A stretch of 64,000 bases of DNA from Plantago ovata (taxonomy: Eukaryota > Streptophyta > Magnoliopsida > Lamiales > Plantaginaceae): positions 113,001,547-113,065,546 of the forward strand of contig CM051455.1 of assembly GCA_028274465.1 (NCBI GenBank). Reading direction: 5' to 3'. The notes under the pieces were generated by a model, which saw nothing but the letters and a program-made list of their open reading frames with translations, did no database searches and was not told the origin of the DNA. Positions within the stretch are counted from its first letter, which is position 1. Every line of letters begins with the position of its first letter. The translations under genes and the position numbers were made by a program. Of this stretch, positions 46,742 to 57,999 are shown piece after piece.

Positions 46742-47979
46742 TGATGAAACGGTTTGTCAGACTCGATTAATCAAATAAATTTGTATTTAGCCAAAGGCAA
46801 TTCACAACTACAATGAAAACCGTAGTGTAGCAGTAGAATAACCTCGAGTGTCGATCTCTAAGGCCTATAACTAGCTTTATCTAATCTAATTTAGAATATA
46901 AAACAGCAAACGATTTAGCAAAGATTTTTCTTAACAGATAATGGAGATTGGTGATAGTATGGTCCTTCAAGGCATAACGGGTTAATAATCATGCGTAAAT
47001 TCCTCGGTCTTGAATGGATATCTTTGATCCATGAATTGTCCAATTGTAATTATCAAACGCTACGAAGATATAGATTTAGATAGGTCAAAGACCAATGAAT
47101 TGTCCAATTGCGTTCAATAATTAATCAACAATACGAAGATAGAGATTTAGATAGATCAAAGAAATAAAGCAATAACACAGAGTATAATGCGCGATATAGC
47201 CATTAGCATAATTATCAACCCTTCGCTAAGAATTCACATACTATCACCAACGAGAAGTTTAGCTACTCATAGTTGTCATGCAATCAACATAAATCATAGA
47301 AGAAAACATGTTGAAAGATATATAAAAATAAGTAGAAAAACTGTAAGATACAATGTTACCGAAGGTTGTCAATCTCCGAAGAATCGCGATCTTACAAGCT
47401 CCAAACTGCTATGAAAAAGTATCTCCTAAGCTAAGAACCCCCAGAACAGGGTCTGGGGAATTCCTACCTAAAACTACAGAGAAAGGTTAGAGAAAAGGTC
47501 TGGAAAAGTATGAAAAACGGAGAAAAACTGAGCAACTATATATAGGCTACGAATTGTGTGGGGCGAACGGCCCCACACACCCCACACACCAGGCGATTTG
47601 CATGGTGTGGGGCGATTCGCCCGGGAGTAAAACTCGGCCAGAAACGCATTTTAGACGCATTTTTAGATTTCTTCCCCTTTTCGGACTCGGTTTCAGACTT
47701 CTAGTGGCCTTCTAGCCTCCAGATTCGACCCCTAGACTTCAAATCCTATCCGGAAACATTCAGATACTCCAATTAGGCTTCTGGAACACCAATTCCTTGT
47801 CTACTTCAATATAATTTCCCGGAAAACCTCATTTTTCACCCAAAACCTGTCAAATATAAACTAAAGGGAAACGTGACACTATTCTAATAAAATGCACTAA
47901 AATATACCTAAATTAACATAGAGGATAGCTAAAATAGGTGAAAAAGACTCGAATGAAAGTGTAAAATACACATTCATCA
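46742..47979 (-). repeat. 3' LTR of the gag-protease element
   Basis: This 1,238-bp LTR has ends TGATGAA/TTCATCA. It carries GGGGCGATTCGCCC-type palindromes at about 47,556-47,622 next to a TATATA box. The polypurine tract lies at its right edge. Confidence 0.92.
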
Positions 47980-47998
47980 AACTCCCCAAACCGAACCT
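47980..47998 (-). other. Polypurine tract of the gag-protease element
   Basis: The minus strand reads AGGTTCGGTTTGGGGAGTT directly before TGATGAATG. It is the same as in the element at 56,575, where it lies at 62,931-62,950. Confidence 0.85.
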
Positions 47999-49690
47999 TT
48001 GCTTGTCCTCAAGCAACTAAGCTAGACTCTAATGCAAAAAACAATGCAACACATAAAATGGAGTCTCATGCCAAATAAAATGAACTAATCTACCGAATCT
48101 ATCAAAAAACATATGAACAAGAACCATATAAATCAAAACATGAATATTGGTTGAAGAATGCCTCGATTGACTCATACACATCCACATAAGCACTTATGTC
48201 AAGACAAGATAGTCTCCGTAACATTCTCTACCTGGACCTAGTCAGTGACGACGTAATGAAACATGTTAAGATACGATTGGTTGTCCCGTGCCTATGAAAC
48301 TGAGGACTTACTGTTGTTCACCAAGTTAAGACTTTTCCGCAAAGAGGTCGAACCAGTACTGGCTCTCATCAAACGAAGGAGGATTCCCTATAAAAGATAA
48401 CACTCCCCAATTCTACCCGTCTCTCAAGCAAAGCCTTAAGCTATTCACCACTTCCTGAATGGCAGGACGAGGGTGGTCTAGAACAGATGACACTCAAAAA
48501 TAAAAGAAAAGATAGAAAATTACAACACGATTACGAACATTACAATAATTGGAAAATGAGACACAACACTTTGCTAAACTATTTTTTGGCTTTCTTTTTT
48601 GGACCCTTCTTTGCTCTATTGGGGTCTTTTCTCTTTTTTTTCTTTCCAGTTTCCTTTTTCTTTTTCTTTTTTCTTTTTTCCTGGAATTTTTCTTTCTGTT
48701 TTTCGATTTTTTTTTAGCCAGCAGTAGCACAACGAAAAAGGAATAAAATGACTCACAAACGACTTCCCCGAACCTATTCGAAAGAATAGGTTGGAGTACA
48801 ATTTACGAGAAAGGAAAAATAAACTCACAACACAGAAATGAAAAAAGAAAAACAAGTCTAATGATAGTGTACCCCCCTCCCCAAACCTATTCGGAAGAAT
48901 AGGTTGCAAACAAAGGATCACACTACCTCCTTCCTAGGCATTTAGCAATCTCAAAGCATGGTGAAGACTTGTTGCCTCTTAGTTACATAATTACTCGGGA
49001 AAACAACCATAAGACCCTAACATGCATCATCCTATTATAAAGGCCTTCGTGAACCGCAATAGAGAAAACACCACTAAGTGATGTCGAGACTACCAAGCTG
49101 AACTAAGTGCAATACATAAATGTGACAAGCCAAGCGAGAAAAACCTCAAACAAATTCATAGAGATGAAGCATATGATTAATGGCATAATTAGTTAATCTA
49201 CCCAATAAAAAAGTTCAAAAAGTTTGGCAATAAACTCCATATAAAACATGCAAGACTATCGTAGGATGAATGTAGTGTATGCAACCTAAAAAACTAAGAA
49301 AGCAGTAAACATGCAAATGCAAATGCAACAAAAGGTTTCCCGAGTAATCATAAGCAAAACAAGTATACGAATACCCAGCGATAACCCCCCCCAAACCTGA
49401 ACATCGTCGCTCGTCCCGAACGTCGATAGCGGATTTAAGGTGAGAGCTAAACTTGTACCTGTAACCTATAGTACTCAAAGAAACTCGTGAGAAACCAAAA
49501 ACATACGAAAATATAAAATAAAACACAATGATATGCATGCAATAAAGCGGTAAAAAAAAGCGATAAAAACTCCGGGTTGCCTCCCGGATAGCGCCATTGT
49601 TTATAGTCTTTTACTCGACTCCTTCTTGCGCCTAGCTCTTCTTCTTGAGGGTACTAGACTTCCCCTTCATGGATCTTCTCCTCATGCCAC
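47999..49690 (-). other. Conserved non-coding 3' region with polypurine-like repeats
   Basis: About 1.7 kb lies between protease and polypurine tract without a supported gene. It contains two stem-loops AACCTATTC...GAATAGGTT (48,771-48,792 and 48,884-48,905) joined to polypurine-like copies, a third purine copy at 49,384-49,397, a purine tract of about 150 bp (about 48,590-48,730), and the CCGGG hairpin at 49,572-49,587. The same items occur in the same order at 61,464-62,400. Confidence 0.65.
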
Positions 49691-49694
49691 TAAC

Positions 49695-51466
49695 CTATGA
49701 ATAAGAATGAACATAGACAGCAAGACCACAGTAGTTAACAGTGTGAGAAGCATTGAAGTGATCAGGTGGATCAGATATGGCTCGTAACACATGTCGCTTG
49801 CCATCCACCTCAATGGTGCAAGTCCTTCGGTAGATGTCTATCACGGAGCGTAGTTTGGTCAAGAACGTTCTCCCGAAGAGAACAACATCCCCCATCCCAG
49901 GTGTAGACGCCGGCATAACTACAAAATTGGTGTACACAGAAGCTTCACCAATCTTAACCAATACGTTCTTCACAATGCCTTCGGGTCTCACAAAGGATCC
50001 ATCCGCTAGTTGCACAATGGCCTTATGCTTCGAAAGCTCTCCAAGGCCACTCTTCTCAAACACATTCATGGGTAGCACATTCGAGTAAGATCCCGTATCT
50101 AGTGTAGCACGGACCTCATCGAGACTACCAATCCCAACCTTAACATCAAGGCTATCAGGAATTGGTTCAGGATCCTTAGGTTCTTCATTACTTACGTTCA
50201 GTCCCAGATCTTTATCTTCCTCCTTGGCCAATGGAGGCTCGTCTTTTGCACCACACTCGCACGCAGCAACTTGCTTAATGGTGATTTCCACTGGAAGATC
50301 TCCCACCAAGTTGATCGACATGGACCTCTCAGTGCTGCTATGTAACTTCCATTGCTCTCTACTAGCTCTAGCTTCCAATTGATCCGGACGAGCATTGGTC
50401 TTTGCCGAACCCTCCTCGTATCTCTTCAAAAACATTTGGGTGAAATCCACCAATTTCTGTAAATTATCCAAGAGAGTTGCTGACTTGGATGTAGATGCTT
50501 CGACCTTAGGGGTAGGATTACTACGGTTTCCCCAGTGAATATCTTCTTGTGCTAGATCTGATCTACACATATGAGCCCCATGCCCATAATTCTTGCACAC
50601 CCTACATACCTCGTTGGAGAGAGATGTTCCGATTAGGCCACTTAGAGCTTGCCTCATCTGATTGGTGAAACCTTCGAACCTATCCCCACTCACACCATTC
50701 ACTTCATGCATTGGGATCTCCTGGTTTGGTGGAGCCTCAGGTCCACGCCTCCTAACCATTGCTCTTGGATCCTTGGACTGAGATCCTTTAGCAAGCCTTT
50801 CGAAACACGCCCACACATCCTCGGTGGTCTCTTCCCAAATAGTACCACGGCATTGGAAATCCACCACCTGTTGCTCTCATATGTGAGTCCATTGTAGAAG
50901 TTCTGGACAAGATCAGGAAGCTCAAAACCATGGTGTGGACACTTGTGCATGAGGTCCTTGAACCTCTCGAAAGCGGTGTAGATGGTCTAATCATAGTCCT
51001 GTTTGAATCCAGTGATTTGCGCCTTAAGCGCGGTAGTCAATGTGTGAGGGAAGTATTTCTCCATAAAAGCAGAAAACACCTTGTCCCAGGTGTCTAGTGA
51101 TCCGGCTTCCAGAGAGCCTAACCATGCCTTGGCTTTATCACCAAGCCCCATAGCAAAAACCTTCATCCTCAGCTCATCGTCCGTTATCCCTGCTCCGGGC
51201 CTTGGAAGATTGTTGATAAAATCGTCAATATCATTCAGGTATCCCATAACATCTTCCCTAGCCAACCCATAGAACCTCGGGAGTTGCTGGAACATGCAAC
51301 TTTTGATTTCCAAATCTCGAGTTGCAGCTGAAAGAACAATAGTCGGACCTCTCATCACAACTTTGTTGGGTTGAACCCATGATTTCAAAAGTGGGCGAGC
51401 CATCACAAGACCTGAATATCTGTGACAAGCTAGGAAAGGAGTATCAGAGAGAAAAAATAAAAACAA
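49695..51466 (-). pseudogene. gag-protease of the nested gypsy element
   Basis: The gag part (51,466-50,880) has FYGLAREDVMGYLNDIDDF and AMGLGDKAKAWLGSLEAG with PHTLTTALKAQITGFKQDYD. The CCHC knuckle CRVCKNYGHGAHMC lies near 50,590. A Lys/Glu-rich linker follows. The retropepsin has DTGSYSNVLPMNVFEKSGLG near 50,080, and the frame ends about 49,695. The part from the knuckle through the protease is open over 390 codons. Capsid packaging and polyprotein cleavage are the family roles. It is interrupted two or three times toward the N terminus. Confidence 0.85.
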
Positions 51467-51526
51467 ATAAAAGTAGGAATTGAATGTTGAAAATATAAAT
51501 AAGCTAAACAGAAAAAAGGAGTATAG

Positions 51527-51544
51527 TCCCCGGCAACGGCGCCA
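51527..51544 (-). other. Primer binding site, tRNA-Asp type
   Basis: The minus strand reads TGGCGCCGTTGCCGGGGA, an exact 18-base match to the complement of the tRNA-Asp 3' end. It lies three bases from the 5' LTR. Confidence 0.9.
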
Positions 51545-51547
51545 ATT

Positions 51548-52777
51548 TGATGAAACGGTTTCTCAGACTCGATTAATCAAATAAATTTGTATTTAGCCAA
51601 AGGCAATTCACAACTACAACGAAAACCGTAGTGTAGCAGTAGAATAACCTCGAGTGTCGATCTCTAAGGACTATAACTAGCTTTATCTAATCTAATTTAG
51701 AATATTAAACAACAGACGATTTAGCAAAGGTTTTTCTTAACAGATAATGGAGATTGGTGATAGTATGGTCCTTCAAAGCATAACGGGTTAATAATCATGC
51801 GTAAATTCCTCGGTCTTGCATGGAGATCTTTGATCAATGAATTGTCTAGATGTAATTATCAAACGCTACGAAGATATAGATTTAGATAGGTCAAAGACCA
51901 ATGAATTGTCCAATTGCGTTCAATAATTAATCAACAATAAGAAGATAGAGATTTAGATAGATCAAAGAAATAAAGCAATAACACAGAGTATAATGCGCGA
52001 TATAGCCATTAGCATAATTATCAACCCTTCGCTAAGAATTCACATACTATCACCAATGAGAAGTTTAGCTACTCATAGTTGTCATGCAATCAACATAAAT
52101 CATAGAAGACAACATGTTGAAAGATATATAAAAATAAGTAGAAAAACTGTAAGATACAATGTTACCGAAGGTTGTCAATCTCCGAAGAATCGCGATCTTA
52201 CAAGCTCCAAACTGCTATGAAAAAGTATCACCTAAGCTAAGAACCCCCAGAACAGGGTCTGGAGAATTCCTACCTAAAACTACAGAGAAAGGTGAGAGAA
52301 AAGGTCTAGAAAAGTATGAAAAACGGAGAAAAACTGAGCAACTATATATAGGCTACGAATTGTGTGGGACGAAGGGCCCCACACACCAGGCGATTCGCCC
52401 CACATCTAGGGCGATTCGCCCGGGAGTAAAACTCGGCCAGAAATGCATTTTCGATGCGGTTTTGGATTTCTTCCCCTTTTCGGACTCGGTTTCTGACTTT
52501 AGTGGCCTTCTAGCCTCCAGATTCGACCCCTAGACTTCAAATCCTATCCGGAAACCTTCAGATACTCCAATTAGGCTTCTGGAACACCAATTCCTTGTCT
52601 ACTTCAATATAATTGCCCGGAAAACCTCGTTTTTCACCCAAAACCTGTAAAATATAAACTAAAGGGAAACGTGACACTATTCTAATAAAATGCACTAAAA
52701 TATATCTAAATTAACATAGAGGATAGCTAAAATAGGAGAAAAAGACTCGAATGAAAGTGTAAAATACACATTCATCA
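51548..52777 (-). repeat. 5' LTR of the gag-protease element
   Basis: This 1,230-bp LTR is the partner of 46,742-47,979 with the same ends. The GC palindrome block (about 52,364-52,422) has a different length from the block in the 3' LTR. The target duplication GCAAT follows at 52,778. Confidence 0.92.
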
Positions 52778-52798
52778 GCAATCTGCCAATTGTATCCC

Positions 52799-55700
52799 TT
52801 ATTGAGGTAATTCAATCAATCCAAGGTTATACCTTAGAATTGCGAATCTATTATCTGGTAGGGGCTTGGTAAAGATGTCAGCAAGTTGATCATCAGTACC
52901 CACTTTTACAACCTCAATATCTCCTTTTTCCACATGATCTCTAATGAAATGATGTCTAATATCAATGTGCTTAGTCCTTGAGTGGAACTTAGGATTTTGC
53001 GTGATAGCAATAGCACTTGTATTATCACAAAAGATTGGTGTTTTCTTTGCAGAAATACCATAATCTCTTAATTGTTGCTGAATCCATAGGATTTGAGCTG
53101 TGCAACAACCAGCCGCAATGTACTCAGATTCAGTAGATGAATTGGCAACACAGGTTTGCTTCTTGCTGAACCATGATATTAATCTAGTACCCAAAAACTG
53201 ACAAGTTCCAGAGGTACTTTTTCTATCAATAGTTGATCCTCCATTATCAGCATCAGAATAACCAACCAATTCAAGTCCAGAATCTTTAGGATACCATAAT
53301 CCAACATTGACCGTACCTTTGATATATTTCAGTATCTTAAGTGCGTTTTTGTAGTGTGATTCTCTTGGATCAGATTGGAATCTTGCACACACACAAACAG
53401 CATACTGAATGTCAGGTCTACTTGTTGTTAAATACAACAAGGAACCAATGAGCTTCCTATACTTGTGTTCTTCAACACTTTTATCTTCTTTAGTATAGCC
53501 CAATTTGGTACCAACACTCATAGGGGTCTTTTCAGGTTTTTCTTCCTCTTTGATCCTAAACTTTATGAGCATTTCTTTCGCATACTTTGCTTGATTTATG
53601 AATATTCCATCTTTGAGTTGCTTGACTTGCAATCCTAGGAAATAATTCAATTTTCCCACCATACTCATTTCAAATTTATTTGTCATGAGCTTGGCAAAAT
53701 CATCACAAAGTTGCTTGTCCTTAGATCCAAATATTATGTCATCAACATAAATCTAAACTAAGAGTATTTTACCATCATGGTTCATGGTAAACAAGGTTAT
53801 GTCAACTTCACCTTTCTTGAAACCATTATCCAGCAAGAACTTGGCCAAGGTATCATATCAAGCTCTAGGTGCTTGCTTTAGACCATATACAGCTTTCTGA
53901 AGCTTGTATACCATCTTGGTTTCTGACGGAAGTTCAAAGCCAGGGGGTTGTTCTAAGTAGACTTCTTCAGCAAGTTCACCATTCAAGAATGCACTTTTAA
54001 CATCCATTTGATAAATAATGAAGTCATTGTGAGCAGCAAAGGCCAAGAAAAGTCTAATTGCATCCAATCTTGCAACTGGTGCATAAGACTCATCATAGTC
54101 CAATCCTTCAGTCTGACAGTAACCTTGAGCAACTAAACGTGCTTTGTTTCTTGTTACTTCACCAGACTCACTCAGCTTGTTTCTGAACACCCACTTTGTA
54201 CCAATAGCTTTCTTGCCTTCAACAAGAGGTACAAGTTTCCAGACTTTGTTCCTTTCAAATTGATCCAGTTCTTCTTGCATTGCTTTGATCCATTCAGAAT
54301 GCTTTAGAGCTTCTTCTATGGTCTTGGGTTCAATTTCTCAAACAAAGCAAGAGAACAAAGATTTTACTTCTACGACATTTGCTTCTTCATCAAGTCCATG
54401 AGTAGCAGAAACTTTGGATCTAGTCACTTGGCGTTTGTCAATATCACCAATCATATCTATAGAGGGATGATCTCTAATCCATTTGTTAACAGGCTTTCTG
54501 CTCTTTGGATCTGGATACGTTTTCTCATCAGCATGTGACTCTTCAGCATGTACTTGTTCAGTAGTACTGGTATTTCGTGTCTCTGCTGAGATTGGTTCAT
54601 CAGCAACTGCTTGTTCAGCATTGCTAGATTGTGGTAACTCATCAGCAGGCACGGGAGGTTGCATAGTTTCAGCAACATCCGGAGCAACTGCGTCTTTTGC
54701 TGGAAATTCTTTGTCATGAACTATATTTATCTTGTCATGACTTGGGGGAGGAGAGTCATTGTCAGAATCATCATTTAGTTCAATTGACTTGATTTGCCTA
54801 GCATCAGATTCAGTTCTTTGCTCATGTATGATTAGCTTTTTCATACATTCTGATATTTCTTCTTCAGCAGGCAATCCTTGTGTCTTTTCATAGAATACAA
54901 CATGCACTGATTCTTCGATCTTTTGTGCCTTTTTGTTGTAAACTCTATAAGCTTTACTATGCAAGAAGTAACCAAGAAATATCGCTTCATCTGCCTTTGG
55001 TTGAATGTTCTTAGGTATTCTTTACCGTTATTAAGAACGAAACACTTACAACCAAATACTCTTAGATGAGTGATATTAGGTCTTTCAACAAACAACTCAT
55101 ACGGAGTTTTGTTGTATTCCTTAGTAATCAGACATCTGTTTTGAGTGTAACAGGAGGTATTAATCGCTTCAACCTAGTAAGACTCACTTATTTCAGTGTC
55201 AGCAAGCATTGTTCTTGCGGCTTCTTTTAGGGTGCGATTCTTCCTTTCAGCAACACCGTTTTGTTGTGGTGTCTTTACTGAGGATAACTAATGTTGTATT
55301 CCTTTTGAAGTGCAATACTCAGTTATGTACTAGTTTACAAACTCAGTACCATGGTCTGTCCTTATGACTTATACCTTGTCAATTTTCATGACTTCAAGCT
55401 TATTCACCAAGTTAGGTATTTCAGTCCTTGTTTCAGATTTGTGTTTGATAAATACTACCCAATTGAATCTTGAAAAGTCATCTACCACCACCAGACCATA
55501 CTTCTTACCAGCATAGGTTGTTGAAGAAGATTCAAACAAGTCCATATGCAAGAGTCGTAAAGGTTTTGTAGTTGACGGTACTGCCTTGTTCTTAAAAGAA
55601 GATTTGGTTTGCTTACCTTGCTGACATGCATTGCAAACACCATCCTTCTTAAAAGTAACCTTAGGTAATCCAACTACAAGTGCCTTTTTAGACAGCTTAT

Positions 55701-56574
55701 TCAGCGTCTTGAAGTTTAGGTGACTTGTTCGTTTATGCCATAACCATGCTTTTTCAGCAAGGCAATCGTGATCTGAGACAAAGCATTTTCAACGATTGTT
55801 GAAGACCAATCTACGGTGTACAAGCCTCCTGATCTTCTGGAAATCATAATAACGTTCTTTGTCTCAAAGTCTATATGTTTACATTCATCACTTTTGATTT
55901 TGATGAAGTGTCCTTTTTCAGCAAACTGACTCATGCTGAAAAGGTTAAACTTAAGATTTTTGACATAAAGAACTCCCGTAATGGTAATGCATCCTAACTT
56001 CACGTCACTATAGCCTTTTGTAGAACCGGAGCCTCCACCAGCAAACCTTATTGTTGGACCTTTACACCACCGTCTATAGTTTATAAGGTTATCCTTGTTG
56101 CCCGTCATGTGCTTTCCACAACCACTGTCAAATTGCCAGATTGCATCGTTTGTCTCCGTGGCTGAAGTCTGCACAATCAAGAGCAAACAAGTTAATTATC
56201 CAATATTGGATGTCCATTAACATGTTCCAGAATGCGTCCAGTGGAAACCCAAGTCTTAAGTTTTTCAACCTTGACTTGTTTTCTACTTGCTGAGGAACTA
56301 GGAGGTTTTGAGCCAAAAGACTTTTGATTCGTGCTGATCAAATCCACTTTCTGATGTGGTGTCTTGCTCGGTTGACTTTTTTGCTAAACATACTTTTCAG
56401 TAAGTTCTTTTCTAGCAAGGTTCCTTCTAGCCCTAGCATTTTGAGTCTTGTCAGAACTCTTAGGCTTGATTTTGTTCATCTCTTTGAAGTATCTTTGCTG
56501 ACTTTGCTTATACCGGTGAAAGAGTTGACTTTGCTTGGTTTTGAAACCGAGTCCTGAGCTTTTGTTTCAACAAC
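52799..56574 (-). pseudogene. Sirevirus pol region (protease, integrase, RT, RNase H), broken
   Basis: Minus-strand order is: gag C-terminal remnant (56,190-56,574), protease with FDSGCGKHMTGNKDN near 56,080-56,160, GAG-pre-integrase (about 55,720-56,000), integrase with ACQQGKQTKSSF, LLHMDLFESSSTTYAGKKYG and VVDDFSRFNWVVF (about 55,000-55,660), reverse transcriptase with [36 protein letters not shown] and YVDD (53,735-54,280), and RNase H with SSTESEYIAAGCCTAQI and DNTSAIAITQNPKFHSRTKH (52,799-53,320). The integrase signature agrees with the Sirevirus lineage. RNase H and the end of RT are open over 295 codons. Breaks elsewhere number about eight. The right end is cut by the element at 56,575. 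Confidence 0.88.
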
Positions 56575-57830
56575 TGATGAATGTGTATTTTACACTTCCA
56601 TTCGAGTCTTTTTCACCTATTTTAGCTATCCTCTATGTTAATTTAGCTATATTTTAGTACATTTTATTATAATAGTGTCACGTTTCCCTTTAGATTTTAT
56701 TTTACAGGTTTTGGTTGAAATTCGAAGATTTCTGAGCAATTATATTGAAGTTGACAAGGAATTGGTGTTCCAGAAGCCTATTTGGAGTATCTGAAGGTTT
56801 TCGGATAGGATTTGGAGCCTAGGGGTCGAATCTGGAGGTTAGAAGGCCACTAGAAGTCAGAAACCGAGTCCGAAAAGGTGAAGAAATCCAAAACCGCGTC
56901 GAAAAACGCGGAATTCCGCGAAAAAGACGGGGGGCGAACCGCCGTGTGATTTATTCGGGGCCTATATATAGTGCTCAATTATCTCTCCGAAAATCATATC
57001 TTTCCAAACCTTCTCTCTCACCTCTCTCTATAGTTTTAGGTAGGAACTTCCCGGGGCCTGTCCTGGGAGTTCCGTAGCTTAGGGGATACTTTTTCATAGC
57101 AGTTTGGAGCTCGTAGGACCGCAATCATCCGGAGATTGACAACCTTCGGTAACTTTGTATCTTACATTTTTATTCTACTTATTTTATATTCTTTCAACAT
57201 GTTTTCTTCTATGATATTTGTTGATTGCATGCCTATTATGAGTAGCTAAACTTATCATTGGTGGTAGTATGTGAATTGTTCGCGAAGGGAAGATAATCAT
57301 GCTAATGGCTATATCGCGCATTATACTCCGTGTCATTGCTTTATTTCGTTGATCAGTTGTAACCAAAATTCTCGTATGTTGTATTGATTGTTATGCACAA
57401 TTGGACACTAGTGGACCATCAGACCAATTATCTTCGTAGTGTTGAATAATTACGGAACACATTAGGACAATCGTGATTGACTAGTCAGACCAAATTATCT
57501 TCGTAGTGCTTAATACTTGCAACAGGACACTAGATTGATTCAAAGATCTCTATGCAAGACCGAGGAATTTATGCATGATTATCGACCCGTTATGTTAAGA
57601 AGGACCATACTATCACCAATCTCCATTATCTGCTAGAAACCCCCTATTGCTATCTGTCTGCTGTTTTTATATTCTCTTATTAAATAGATAAAGCTAGTTA
57701 TAGTCCTGAGAGAACGACACTCGAGTCATTCTACTGCTACACTACGGTTTTCGTTGTAGTTGTGGATTTCCTTTGGCTAAATAACAAATTTATTTGACTG
57801 AACCGGGACCTGACAAACTCACGTTCATCA
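56575..57830 (+). repeat. 5' LTR of the plus-strand gag-protease element
   Basis: This 1,256-bp LTR starts TGATGAATGTG and ends ACGTTCATCA. One GGGCGAACCGCC unit lies near 56,930-56,945, and a TATATATA box at 56,963-56,970 marks the probable start of the element's RNA. Confidence 0.93.
56963..56970 (+). promoter_or_regulatory. LTR TATA box
   Basis: TATATATA within GGGGCCTATATATAGTGC lies directly downstream of the GC-rich unit. The same arrangement occurs in every LTR of this family in the window. Confidence 0.65.
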
Positions 57831-57833
57831 AAT

Positions 57834-57851
57834 TGGCGCCGTTGCCGGGGA
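57834..57851 (+). other. Primer binding site, tRNA-Asp type
   Basis: TGGCGCCGTTGCCGGGGA, three bases after the LTR end, is exactly complementary to the 3' end of plant tRNA-Asp. Confidence 0.92.
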
Positions 57852-57999
57852 CTATACTCCTTTTTTCTATTTAACTTGTTTATATTTACAGCTTTAGATT
57901 CCTAATTCTATTAGTTTTAGTTTTCCTTTTTAACCTCTGTCTAATACTGCTTCCCTAGTCTGTTTCTAATCACCTTTCCTAGTCTGTTACAGATAGTGT

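Larger units (their letters stand above)
46742..52777 (-). mobile_element. gag-protease gypsy element (non-autonomous), complete ends
   Basis: Two LTRs (46,742-47,979 and 51,548-52,777), an Asp primer site, gag and protease, a 1.7-kb non-coding 3' region, and a polypurine tract are present. The target duplication GCAAT lies at 46,737-46,741 and 52,778-52,782, inside the Sirevirus. No reverse transcriptase, RNase H or integrase is encoded. The first 420 bases or so of the two LTRs show about 15 differences by eye (about 3.5 percent), so the insertion is moderately young. Structure is whole; coding has two or three breaks. Confidence 0.92.
38698..56574 (-). mobile_element. Sirevirus (Ty1/copia), 3' LTR through protease, split by a nested element
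   Basis: Minus-strand order is: protease, integrase, reverse transcriptase and RNase H (56,160-52,799), the nested gag-protease element (46,742-52,777), a spacer with repeats, an extra gene with its own TATA box (45,843-40,563), a polypurine tract and a 3' LTR. Gag's N-terminal part, the primer site and 5' LTR lie beyond the insertion at 56,575, outside the window. A coding region after pol in the envelope position is typical of the Sirevirus lineage. The pol part has about eight breaks, while the last extra coding block is open over 930 codons. Without the nested element nearly 11.9 kb is visible. Confidence 0.85.
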
